Assembly: GCF_030936135.1 (NCBI RefSeq)
Contig: NC_082595.1
Span: 112,608,334 to 112,672,333, forward strand
Source: Gavia stellata
Lineage: Eukaryota > Chordata > Aves > Gaviiformes > Gaviidae
Direction of reading: 5' to 3'
DNA: 64,000 bases
In this document: one piece after another, positions 33,101 to 44,864 of the stretch
Numbering within the stretch: position 1 is the first letter of the stretch
Layout: each line of letters starts with the position of its first letter
Made by a program: the position numbers and the translations under genes
Notes under the pieces: generated by a model
Databases searched by the model: none
Told to the model about the DNA's origin: nothing
The model's input: the letters and a program-made list of their open reading frames with translations, nothing else

Positions 33101-35549
33101 TTATTTGAGGGAAGAAATTGGAATTTCCGCATGTTCACCCAGAACACCACCACGTTCAGAAGATCTAGAGTGAGTCCCAAAGTGTCCGTGAGTCAGTCTA
33201 GGGAGGGTGTTTTGTTAATCTATTGTCTTGCCTGATGGGAATCATCAGTTGCCCTTTCTTAGTTAGGTCACAGTCAATTCCATGACTTCTGTGAAAATCC
33301 GTGACCCTGCGAATAGACAAAAATCACAGGATGTTGTATCAGCCACACACTGAAGGGAAGATAAATCCCTACAGAGGGAGCAAACGTCTCGCAGGTCAAT
33401 AGGTTGTCATGGGCAAAACGGTCTCAACTCAGGGAATTTCACTTTGTTTAATTTATTGTCAACTAACATAAGCTTTTCATTACTGGTTTAGGTATTGAGA
33501 AAAACCAGAAGACAAGCAATTCAACAAAGACTTAGGGAAATTCTGTTTCTCCCCCTGCCCAGGCTGAAGTTCAGTCCAACAGCTTTTCTCCCTGCTAATC
33601 TCAGCTCCCCATCTTTTCACCGCACACTGCCCTCACTCTCTTTGGGGAGGCAATGGGCAATGCAGGAGGTTGGGGTCAGTGCTTAATGGTTTCTGTCTAC
33701 CACTCCTTGCTTCTTACTCTTTTCTTCTGCTGCTCCTTGCTTCTTGCACCTCCCCTGCTCTGGTGTGGGAGCTGCAGTCCCTTTGGGGGTGTCCCTGCTC
33801 CGGTGTGGCTTATCCACACGCCACGGACCTGTCAGAGGTACCTCCTTTGGCACAAAGTGCCACCTTCCAAGAGCGTGTCTCCAGCTATGTCCCCAGCAAT
33901 ATTGCTTTCCATGTGTTTTCTTTGCTTCCTCCTTTTGCATTTCTTCTCGTATGTCTCCTCCTGTGCCCCAGGTTGTGTCACCACTCTGTCCTTGAATTTC
34001 TGAGCAAGGAAGCTCAGCCTTCCTAAGGCCGGAATCAATCTCCAACTGCTATTCACTGCTGTATCAGGACATGGCCTGTAATAAGACTCTTTTCTCCTGA
34101 AATAAAGAGATAATAATTGTGTAACGTCTTGGGATCAAATGACTTTTCACCTGAAATAGGCATTGCGGGAAGAGTCCCTGGAAGAAGTTGAAGAGGGGTT
34201 TGGAATGGGAGGACTTGTAGGATTTGATGCTGTACCCTCAGGCTGGGGAGTCCTGGTACCCAACTGTTCGAGGTAGCAGCTTGCCAGGACAGTTCATCAT
34301 CTGAAACTTTTTTTCTGAATAACTGGGCATAGGTGATGGTGGGTAGGAGGGCTGATCCTCATTCCCACCCTTGGTGTAACTTCAGACTGTTGCTCCAGAG
34401 GAGTGAGGTACTAAAGGAATGGGGCCATTAGTCATCACACCACTAGTCAATGGTACGATGTCTTTAGGAGCTCCTGGTGCATGCTGAGAGGCAGGGAGAG
34501 GTACAGAGAGTTTTGTGAACAATGGAGATACGCTAAGATGTCTGCAAGGTAAAGGGAGGAGCCCAGAAGATCGTAAGATAGCTTGCAAGTTCAAAGCTGA
34601 GTTAAAAAACTCTCCCTTATCAGCACTAACCAAAGTCTTTCCTTCAAAGGGAACGCTCTCCTTTTCTTTGTATGTCTCTTCAGGAACCCATGAGGACTGA
34701 AGCCCAGAAAAGCCTCTAACTGCCGTATAAGGCTGTTAATAGCGTGACGAGACCCTCCGTAGGCACTCATCGGGGAGACAGAGAGTGCCTCTCTGTATGT
34801 CTGCTGAGGTAGAAGAACTGATGGAAAATGAAAGGCCTCTGTTCCTGCCTTTATATTTCTTTTTCCTGATGACTCTGCCAGTAGTGCAAGTCTCAGGAGT
34901 GACGATACACTGAGGACACCAGAGCTTCCCCAGCGTGTCACCTCACAGCAAAGGAGGGGAATCTATTGGAAAGAAGTGGCAAAGGAGCCTTAAGAGATAC
35001 TGCCGGGTGACTGGGACCTACAAAAGTCTCACTGGACTGAGTGTGGGCGCTAAAGGGGGATGCTCTGAAGGCAGCACCAGGGCAGTCATACATGCCAACA
35101 CGATAATCTGGGATTCGCTGAGCAAACGGAATGTGGTGAGGAAGGTCCAGGCTTCAGGATCTTGTCTTTTTCCTCACCCTGGTACAGACGGCATATGGGC
35201 TGTGCCCATAGCAGTATTTCAGAGCTCTGATGAGCCTCTCTTGAAGTGGCTTACGACCATGCCTGTGGCTAGGGCCGCTGGAAAGACTAAGGACTTCATC
35301 TTCCCCCCCACTTGCAGACTGCAGTTCTTGACAGAGGAACATTAGCTTTCTCAAGCAAGACGTACGGTTTTGCTGAAACAGTTGTGTCTGGAGGCACACC
35401 TCATGTCTCTAAGAAGTCATCCTCACTCTCGTCACTGACCAGCAGAGAAACGCTGCCAGGAATCTTTCATTGAGCCTAGGAAGAACAATCAGCGCTTCAC
35501 CATCAGAAGCAGTGGAAGGTAAAGATACGAATAGTGAAAAATTCAAAGT
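27182..35549. other. Intergenic AT-rich DNA, nothing coding recognised
   Basis: About 8.4 kb of moderate to low GC DNA. Open frames are short, scattered over both strands and without recognisable domains. A 20-bp direct repeat (GAGAGCATCAGAGTTTTCAG at 30681, one mismatch at 30718) is present. The parts at about 32480-33010 and 33560-34130 have the pyrimidine-rich look of decayed LTR sequence, the second with AATAAAG near 34100, but I could not identify a family or paired ends. Confidence 0.5.
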
Positions 35550-35668
35550 AGAATCATAGAATCGTTTAGGTTGGAAAAGACCTTTAAGATGATCGAGTCC
35601 CACCATTAACCTAACACTGCCAAGTCCACCACTAAACCATGTCCCCAAGTGCCACATCTACATATGTA
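35550..35668 (-). mobile_element. CR1 LINE 3' fragment, minus strand
   Basis: Starts GAATCATAGAATCGTTTAGG, then TTGGAAAAGACCTTTAAGAT and CACTAAACCATGTCCCCAAG, the reverse complement of a CR1 3' end. Similarity fades after about 35668, so this is a short, heavily 5'-truncated insertion. Confidence 0.9.
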
Positions 35669-38600
35669 AGTAATACAGCTGTTACTTCTCCTGCAGCCAA
35701 ACTGGCTCCTAAATACTCGGCTTGATTGCCACTGCACCATATTCCCTACTACTTCATTTTTCAGAAAATATAAAGTGTCAGCCCAAGTCCAGAAGCAGTA
35801 CATTGATTGAAGCAATGTGGTTCATCCAATCACACTTATATCAGATTTAATAACACAACTGTTGAGGAGCGTGCTGGTTCTGCAACAGGCCTGCTTGGAT
35901 TTGATGGGGATAATGCTTTGCTGGACCTGAGCCGGCTCTGCATAACCCCAGGTCAGGTATCTGCATTCCCAACAACCCAGACATCCTGCCAATGGGCAAC
36001 AACAGTCAAGAAGACGATACACGACTCTGTTGTGAAGTGTCCATGTTGTATTTCTTGTTTGCATTCAAGGTTGCATTCATTGATTTGCACAAAGATTTGG
36101 GTTCCTGGTTTTTGTATCACTTTCAGAACTTAAAATAATTACTGTGAAGTTGTAGCCCCATAACCCTCCCCCACGAGAAAGGCCATCTGCTCATTGTTTT
36201 AGCTCAGCAATCTGACATTTGCATGTTCTTTTTCCTGGCTGGAAGTATCAACCCGCAACCAGCTCACTGCCTGCTTTAGATCTGAGTTTGGAAATAGGAT
36301 TTAAACAGACGTACCAATTCTGCTTTAGCATTAATTCCTGTTTAATAAATATGAATTATTTAAGCTTAAAGCAAAATGATCGTAATAACCTCGCTCCTGA
36401 TTTTTACAAAGTGGGATAGCGCTGGGTTCATATATAATAAGGTCAGTCCTTCCTTTTACCATCAGGGATGAACCGGTCCTCTTACAATGAACTATGCTTC
36501 ACTTCCTCCTATACAGCTTGAAGAGATAAAATTAGATCTGAGGGGACGGACCCCTGAGAGCAGCTGGCTGACCGAGCCACTCGTTCTCTAATAAGCTGTA
36601 ATTTGTACTGCAGCCATTATACTTTCGGCGCACTGAGAGCTAGATAAATGATGAATTGGAAGAGGATTGAGGAATATTTTTTGAAATAAATAACAACAGT
36701 TCAGTTCTGTGGCTTGCACAGCTGCTTTTGGAAGACAGACCTGTCCAGAGCATGGGTCCTTGGGGGTGCCAGCGTGCAGGGTAGCATGTCCTCTCCAGAA
36801 GCACCTGGTTGCGTGTAGTTCCTGCTTGGCTTGTAGGGCTTTGCTCCATTTCCTGACATGCCAGGACTAGAGAACAGTCCTTGCACTGGACAGACAAATC
36901 TCCGGGCTGGGCATTCAGCACTATCCGCCATGTAGGGACTCCTCTGCGTGGGCTCTCCAGGTACAGGAAGAATACGGGGCGATAATATTGGAAACAGCGC
37001 AAAGAAACCTGCTTTTCTCGGGTAAGGAGCTCCTCAGGTCTCTGAGAGGCTTTCAGATAGGTCTCTAGTGCACAAAGAGACGTGGTGCAGCGTTCCCTGA
37101 GCTCACAGTTGCTGCGTCAGGTTTGGAACCGGACAGCCTTGTCAGCACAGCACCGCACCTGAGCTGCCAGTGCTGCCGGCGCAGCGATTTTGGGTTCGCC
37201 TCTAACTTCTGCTAAGCGCCCGGTCCCTTTGGGAAGGTGCAGAACAGGGCTGCCCTGGGCAGGACAGCTTTACTGTCAATCTCATTTTGTCCCTACAGGG
37301 GAAAGTAAGCAAATATCTTCAAAAACATACCCAATGTCTTCTGAACTTTGAATCACCACCACCACATTATTGCTTCAGCGGGAATAATCACATGGCAGGG
37401 AAGTAAGGGCAATACGCTAGCGACTCTGTAGGCTCTCCAGTAGGTAAGCAGAAGCAAGGAAAAACGGATAAGGAGCAAAAAAGATTCTTTATTTCCACTG
37501 CCTTTTGTTAGTACTTGTGAAAAAGTGACCTCGAAAAATTAAAGTTAATTTGCTAACCAGAAACTGATTCTAAGTGTTAGAACATTCAGATATACTCTTT
37601 TAAAACCCATGATCATGAAGAATAAGACTGGATAATAATTTGAGCTTTAATATTTTAATTTCTGTTATGAAAATAATTTTGAAATATTAGAAACAAAATA
37701 ATTTGAAATAACAGAATTTTTGAAATAATAGAAACAAAGTTGAAAAATGCCCAAAGCACATCTTAAAACTTCACAAACGATAAATTTTAGCCTTGTTTCA
37801 TTTTTAGCAGGCTGCTGGGTTTTTTGCCTGTTGTTGTTAGTTTTTTGCAGACAACGCTGCTGCTATATCATCCATCTCTAAAAAGGCAAAACCTTCATTG
37901 GGTAGTGTTTTACACTCAGCTTGGCACAGGTGCAAATCCAGGACAAGTCAAACTTTCAGATGAGAGCATTGTATGCAAAGTTACTAATGATTGCCGTCGG
38001 AGTGGGCTTTGGTAACAGCTAGAGCTAAAGTCACCCGTGTGCGTGTCATTAAAAGCAGGTGGAAGTCAAATGACATATTAGAAGAAAAGCAAGTCGGGTG
38101 AATAGTGTGGCGGTTCCTGGAAGGGTCTGTGGGTGCAGCTATACCGCAGAAGGCACACCAGCGAAGCTGCGGAGTGCAGGCATTCTAGGTAAAAGAAGCC
38201 AAAATAACTTGTACCAGTTCTCTGAAATGCAGTATCAAACTAGGCTTCCTGCCAGCCTATACGCATTGCCTAACGCTGTAATAAACCATCAGGGAAACGT
38301 GACGCTGATCTTTGGGTAGGAGCAAAGAGAAGCAAGATTACTTGGAACAGAATTTGTTAGACTGGCAGATTTGGGGTTTCTGAGCATCTTTGGGGCACTA
38401 GACTAAAGCAAAGGCAGTTTTCAGCTGGCTGAAAATGATGATCTCCTCCCAACTGCGGCTGTGGCGCCCGGTGCCCAACTCCCGTCCATCTCTTACCGGG
38501 TTGGATAAGGTCATGCCCTAAACAGGTTTTCTTGCACGGGATAAAAATGGTGGTTTTTACCGCACCCTTACAGCAAATTATTAACGGGGTACAAAAGAGA

Positions 38601-41600
38601 AGAGGAATGGTGAATGCTGGAATGTGTTGTCCTGTTGACTGAAGCCATAAGGAGATGGTAAATATCATGCCCCCCCCAAATACCTTAGGGGACAGAATTT
38701 TACCTAACAGGCTCCAAGTTGAATCAATGCACTGTTTCTTCTAGCCCTCTTGTTTGGGTTTTTTTCTGTATAAGTCCTTGCGTTAATCTCTTCTGAGCGG
38801 GAAGAGTGAGAGGGAAGTCTTCACTGTAAAGAAAGCCTGTGGAGCAAATTATTTTCCGCAGGTTTCCCAGGAAAGGCTCGGGTAGTTTTATTCAGTCCCC
38901 GGCGGAAGCATTTGAAAAGCAGACCCATTTTGCTACCGGCAGCACTTGGTATCAGCTGTGAGCTGGCACTTACGCGCGCAGAGCGGAGCAGGAGTTCCTC
39001 TGTGCAGCTGTAGATGCTCCCCGGGGAGCGCCGGGCGCGCTTCTGCCTGCTGACGGCAGGGAGTTCGCTCTTCGCTTGCCGGCCAGGAGGTTGGTTTGGG
39101 TTTTTTTCTTTTTTTTCTTTTTTTTACTTTACCTCCTCATAACAGCTGCTGGCTTTACTTCTAAAACCAGCTTTATGTGCCTTGGCTTTATGTTCTTTAT
39201 ATGCTCCTCTGAATAAGGAAACTGTGGTACACTAGATGCAGCACTACTACTACTACGAATAAAATATATGCCTTGGTGAGTCATGCCTGTTTATGTTTTA
39301 TTTTTACTTTGGAAGATGAGCTTTCAGGCTCCGGAGCGCAACACAGACCATGGCTGCTTGAGTTTTACAGTGGCTTCTCTTCCTGGAGATGCATTCCCAA
39401 CTCAGATACAAGGCTGAAGAATCACGTTAAATCCTAGCTTTGCTTCGTCTCGTATGCATCACCAGGTGCCAGCGTGGGGGCTGTAAACAGGGCAGTACAC
39501 AAACTTACCCTTGATTTTATACTTTAAAAGGAATGATGTGGGGAATGCGGTAGACAACAGCTGTGGGAGTTGTGCTTTTATGACTTAAGAGCAGAAACAG
39601 AGTCTTCTGAAAGGAATTTTGATGCCTAGTAATGCCTGTCCCAGTGTCTGAAAAATGTAGATTCGTTCCATCGCAGGAACTGATTAGGACGAAAGGAAGA
39701 TCATGTCAACTTCATGGACCCGCTTTGGAACTAGAAGTGCAGGAGAAAGTTGCTGAAGTCTTGGCTCAGCCATGTCCAGCTTATAGCTGACTGAAAAGTG
39801 GGAGAGGAATATGCTGGATACGGCAACTCCGTGCTGTAAGAAACATGAACTAAGGGCTGGCTTTCTAATGCTCGATCTCAAATGATAAGTATTTGCTACT
39901 CCCACTGTAGAATTCAGAGCTCTTGGTTGTAGAGCAGAATTGCCCTGTGACCTTGGAAATACAGCACGCGTGCAGGGGCAACAACTGTCTAAGCATAAAG
40001 GAAGAGACAACGGATAGCTACAGGAGGCAGAGGTAACATTTTAAGGCATAGAAATGTGCTGGTTTGAAAATCAATCAAGCGGACAGTGGAGGCTGGCATC
40101 ACCAGCTGAGTGGGTTTGGGCACGTAGTTGAATGCTAGCCGGTAAGTAGGGTAGGATGTGAAAGCTTTTGAAAAGGAAGAGAGGGATCTTATTTTTAACA
40201 CGATAAGAGCCAGCGAAGAGCTCCATGGGGAAGAGTAATTCTGGATTAGAAAATGGTGAAATGAAAATGGATGGATATAATGAGGGCACGACTGCATTGG
40301 AGAGGGATTTTGCAGGAACTGAGGTACGGTATGTGACAGCCTGGATGAGATTTCTATTTGATCGAGAGGAAAGCTGCTATATTAGATATTTTTACACACC
40401 CGCTACCATCCTTCCTGACGAAGGTGGTATGTTCCATGGTATAGTTCTGCCATGCCTAGAACCTGCTGATGTAAGGTCTCTGCATCAGTGGGTCCTTACA
40501 TCAAAGGTGCAAATTAAACTCTGACCTGCTCAGAAGCCATTTTTGAACTTGTAAATGGTCACCCTGAGCGGGGTTCAAATGAGGAGGGGAGAATTCAGGC
40601 CACATGTTCCAGTACGACGTATAGATTCAACCGGTTCAGAGAATGGCTGTACTGGCTCATGCACTTTACTTGAAGAACTTGAGAGCGTAGGGGGACCAGT
40701 TCCCCAGAAATACTGAATTCAATGACACAGTAAGTTGCAAAGGACACTTTGTCGCTAGACCTAATTTCTCCAGCGTTTTTAGCCAGACAGGGAATTCTTG
40801 CCCAAGACTGTTGAATAATGTTCTGAATGGCTGCAGCTGAGTGGAGTCTAGCACAAACCTCACTATGGATTGGAAACATTAGGGGTACTTTGAAAAGACA
40901 AGAGTTACAATTAATTTTGTGTTGAGCTTTTGAAGCATGCACATGTGATGTGCACAATTTTTTTGTGTGTATTTAACTAACTGGTTGTTTAAGTTAAATA
41001 AACCAATGACATATGCCAACTATACGTAAGTAAATGAATTACCATTTGTCCGATTTGTTTGTAAAGAGTAAATATTTCTGTAAATATGAACTCAGTATTT
41101 GTTTCTGTGCACTGACCACATATCTCATGTTGTATCTTTGGTCTATTTTCAAGGGATAGGAGGATAGGACAGATAATAGGAGGCCGACTTGCAGCAGACA
41201 CTGGACCAGAATCCACTATACTTAAAGATCTTGTCTAGGTCAAGGACACGTGGAGAAGAGGCTGCACTTAACTTACATCCATTAATTGAACAGAGAAAGC
41301 CCTAAATGGGCCTGTGATTAAGCTCTCAGTTTTTGAAAGGCATTTTGGTACCCGAACCTCGCTTGTATGCTCTAACTGCCAGGTGGTTTGCTACAGAATT
41401 TAAGGATCTGCAAGAATTTTTGTCATTGATCCACAGCAAAAGAGGGCAGAACATCTAAAACTGACAAAGATAACCTCCACTCCTTGCTGACAGCTCCCAG
41501 CTACTGATTTGTGGAAAGAGTGTAACTGCCATAACATAAAATCTCTTAGATAAAGATTTTTAAGTTCTGTTTACACATCTGGGGTAAGTGGCCCCCTCAC

Positions 41601-42160
41601 CTATCCTCTTAAAAACTTCATATTTGGTGTATAATTTTGCAGAAAATGCTTATATTCCTACTCTGTCCTTTCCTGCAGTCAGTTGCTATCAGATAGGGTT
41701 GCTTGCTGCTGCGGCCGTGTCATTTATCAATCAGCCAGTGACTAATATCTTCCAGCTTGTCCTCCAGTTTGGAAATTAAATGACCTTCAGACGGTAACTG
41801 AAGACTCAGAACTCCAGGTTTAATGTAAATCTACAGTGGAATAACTGTGGACAGGCGTGGAATAACATGATGGCTCATATCCTTAAGATGAATCAATTAA
41901 TAGGTGATTATCTTACTCCACAAATGTTTCCTTAGCTCACTGGATGAATGATCTGGTTTTACTTTATCCAAAATGTGCACTTTTTCTTTCTTAGAACCCT
42001 GGAAGCTAGAGTGAAGTACAGACAGACAGCAGAATGCACACTAACACAGTCCCCTTTCTAACTCATGTCCCTGGCAAGTTCGCAGTTACGGATAACAATG
42101 CTAAGCCACAAGAGACGATGAAGGCATCTCACCAGGTGCACGGGGACACGAGGAGCCCAG
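35669..42160. other. Intergenic AT-rich DNA, nothing coding recognised
   Basis: No gene, RNA gene or clear mobile element is recognised. An AT-rich imperfect repeat with the word TTTGAAATAA occurs at about 37676-37745, and a T/C tract (TTTTTTTCTTTTTTTTCTTT) at about 39100-39130. The longest open frames (around 100 codons, at 39684-40524) have no domain signature. Confidence 0.5.
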
Positions 42161-42540
42161 AGAAAAAGGTCAGATGGTTGAGCATGAGCTGACAGTGCGA
42201 CCTCACCACAAATCGGACAAGTGGCATGCTGGTTATGGGAAGAAAAATTACCATTCCCCCCGTACTGAAACGGGGGACAGGACAAGAGGAAATGGCCTCA
42301 AGTTGCACCAGGGGAGGTTCAGGCTGGATATTAGGAAAAATTTCTTTACTGACAGAGTGGTGAGACACTGGAATAAGCTGCCCAGGGAGGTGGTGGAGTC
42401 ACCATCACTGGAGGTGTTCAAGGAACGTGTGGACATGGCACTGCAGCACATGGTTTAATGGACATGGTGGTGTTGGGTTGATGGTTGGACTTGATGATCT
42501 TACAGGTCTTTTCCAACCTTTGTGATTCTGTGATTCTGGG
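42161..42540 (+). mobile_element. CR1 LINE 3' fragment with internal deletion
   Basis: The 5' part (42165-42240, GAGCATGAGCTGACAGTGCG) matches the CR1 ORF2-end stretch. After a short gap it continues GGGGACAGGACAAGAGGAAA, TGGATATTAGGAAAAATTTC and CAGGGAGGTGGTGGAGTC, ending TTGTGATTCTGTGATTCTG. The join suggests a deletion near 42245-42270. It belongs by eye to the same subfamily as the minus-strand copies at 56.8 and 57.5 kb. Confidence 0.92.
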
Positions 42541-42549
42541 GGCACCTAG

Positions 42550-42863
42550 GAGCAGCCCACTGCTACCTAAAGGACGGCTGTGAAGCCACACTGCTCACGG
42601 TGCTGGGGTGTAACGAGGGGCAGTGGCTCAACCCGCAGTTTGGAGGTTCAGGTTGGAAGGCAGGAAAAACTCCTCCCGAAGGCGTAGGTGAGCACAGGTT
42701 ACCCGGGCAGGTGGGGGAATCTCCAGGCTTGGGTGATTTCAGGACGTGGCCAGACAAAGCCGCAGTTCACCCAACCTAATGCTGCTGGCAGTGCTGCTTT
42801 AGGTGGGACTGAACTAGAGACCTCCTGATGTCTCTTCCAGCCAACGCCTCTGCGAGTTTATGA
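42550..42863 (+). mobile_element. Older CR1 LINE 3' fragment, adjacent copy
   Basis: A second, more diverged CR1 end starts directly after the first. Recognisable phrases are GGTTCAGGTTGGAAGGCAGG, AGGTGGGGGAATCTCCAGGC and a degraded 3' end around 42806-42863 (GACTGAACTAGAGACCTCCT, then TCTCTTCCAGCCAACGCCTC). Same orientation as its neighbour. Confidence 0.75.
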
Positions 42864-43640
42864 CTCACAACGTAAATGCCGAGGGCTGCTCTAACATCAC
42901 GGGTTAGAGCATGTACCATATTACATTTCAGAAAAAGAAGCAAGCTATAATTCTGGGAGTCAGATTGAGACACACTTAGGAGGTGGAGAAGTGGTCTTTA
43001 ATCTTAGATCCCGGATTGGCTTACCTCTTTCACAGCCTCAGTAAGTGATTTTTCTTCAAAGACTGCTTCATAATGAGAACTTGCTCCTCTCCCTTGATGC
43101 TCAGTTCAACATTGTCTTGTACGACCATTTATGCCATACATTTATGCCCATTACTCTGTTTTGGCTTCGTTGTCTAACCATTGTACACAAGCTTGCAACC
43201 TACTGAAGGTGCTGTGAGAATTAAGGTGTACAAATGCTTTTAAGGACGCGGGCCTTAACTTTCTTTTGTCCCTGGCACGGTATTCACTGACGGTGGCTTT
43301 CCCACACAGGCACATACTACGATTTTCCACATTCTCTTCCCATAGAAACAGGAACATATGATGCTGCACACTGTGAGAAGCTGCTCATTTTTCTATGAAA
43401 CCACGATACGGAAAGAGCAACCATTTGAGATGCTGCATAGACGTACGTCCTTTGCAGGTAGGCAGCAAGGGCTGGCTTTCCAATAGCGTGATAACTAGTT
43501 TTTCTATCCGGTCAGTGACATCCCTCCTTTAACAGGAGGGAAGATGGAAATAAAATCCTAAGTCTGGATGGGGTGGGAGCGTCACCTGGAGCTCCTGGGG
43601 CTTCCAAGGGCAGAAGTAGCTCTCGGTTGAGAGAAGATGG
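42864..43640. other. Intergenic spacer before the ASXL2 CpG island
   Basis: AT-rich unique DNA with nothing recognised. GC content begins to rise near 43560-43650. Confidence 0.5.
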
Positions 43641-44652
43641 GAGTGGATTGCAAGTCTGGAGGATGAGGCGGGATGGGGGGACAGCTGTGCTGAAAAGGCG
43701 ACCGGGAGCCTACGGAGCGGCATCGCAGGAGGAGCACGGCCGGCGGCTGGGCCGGCCTGTCGTGGCAGCGCGTGGAGGGGAGCAGGTAATAGTGTTGGCG
43801 AGGGAGAAGGTGGGCAATGGTGGGCAGCGGACTGCGTGAGGGAGCGAAGGGAGCTGCAGCTCAGGGCAGCGGCCGCGTGCGGGGTGGAGGTGCCAACAGG
43901 GAAGATGGCGGCTGGGGCGCTGGTTACCCGCCACTGCGCGAGGGAGCTTGATGCCAGAGGGAGGGGACAGTAGCTCTGACTGCAGGTGCCGGTGTCGGGG
44001 CGGGGAGGCGGCTGGCTGCGAGGTGCCTGGTTGATCGGGGCACGCCGGTAGCACCGGAGGGAAGGGGGTGCAGGGCTGGGTGGCGGCCGGGGAAGGGGGC
44101 CGAGGAGGCCACGGCCGGTGAGGGGCCGAGCCTGGCGGCCCTGGGGGTACGGGGCGGCCGGCGTGAGCAGCGGCGGTGAGGGGGCACGGGGTGAGGGGGC
44201 TGGCGGCCGCCGCACGGCGACTGCTGACTGCGGGCACCGGGGCGAGGCGGGCAGCTGGCGGCGGGCAGGGCCGGCGGGGCGGGCGGAGGCCGTTGGTGGC
44301 CGTTGGTGGCGGCGGGGGGTGGGGAGGGGAGGCGGTGGCAGTTGGTGGCGGCGGGGAGGCCGCCGTGCCCCCGGGGGAGGGCGGGGCGGCCCTGAGGGGA
44401 CCCCACCGCCGCCACCCGCCCCTCAGGCGCCGCCGCCGCGCGCAGCGGGGAGAGGCGGGACGGCGGCGGGCGGGGGGGGGGGGGGTGGCGGCCGCGCCCT
44501 TTGGCAGCCGCCGCGGGGCGGGGAGCGCGCATGCGCGGGGCTAGGGGGCGGGGCTCTCCGCCCAGCGGCTCCGCCCCGCCGCGGCCCGTACAGTAGGTGG
44601 AGTCACGCGGGCGGGGTCACATGACCGGGGCCCTTTACAGTAGGATCCCAAT

Positions 44653-44706
44653 ATGGCAGCGGCGGCGGGCGCAGGGGCCGTCGCGCTCGGGGCCGCCCGC
44701 TCTTAG
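44653..44706 (+). other. Upstream open reading frame in the ASXL2 leader
   Basis: ATG at 44653, then 16 more codons (MAAAAGAGAVALGAARS) and TAG at 44704-44706, ending about 100 bp before the ASXL2 start. A second upstream ATG at 44621 opens a frame that overlaps the ASXL2 start out of frame. Both matter only if transcription starts upstream of them. Confidence 0.4.
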
Positions 44707-44807
44707 GGCCGCCGCCCGCTCCGGCTCCGGCTTCCCCCGCGTCCCCCTCCCGGGCGGAAGGAGCCCCCAGGGTACCTCGGAGTTAGCTGCGCCCCGCCGC
44801 GTCCGAC

Positions 44808-44864
44808 ATGAGGGAGAAGGGCCGCAGGAAGAAGGGCAGGACCTGGGCAGAGGCCGCCCGGACG
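44808..44864 (+). CDS. ASXL2: ASXL2 first coding exon (partial gene)
   Basis: Encodes MREKGRRKKGRTWAEAART, 19 codons, then donor ACG|GTACGC in phase 0. The sequence matches the N terminus of vertebrate ASXL2 except for Arg in place of Lys at the penultimate residue (recalled from the mammalian protein). ASXL proteins carry an N-terminal HARE-HTH domain, which begins here, then the BAP1-activating DEUBAD domain and a C-terminal PHD finger. They act in the nucleus as cofactors of the BAP1 H2A deubiquitinase. The remaining exons lie beyond the window. Same strand as KIF3C, as in mammals, with about 20 kb between them. Confidence 0.93.

Noticed and set aside
43529-44215. 228-codon proline-rich minus-strand frame in the ASXL2 CpG island, possibly a divergent gene
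   Set aside because: The composition is what GC-rich DNA gives by chance, with no domain or conserved start. A noncoding divergent transcript remains possible but is not supported by sequence.
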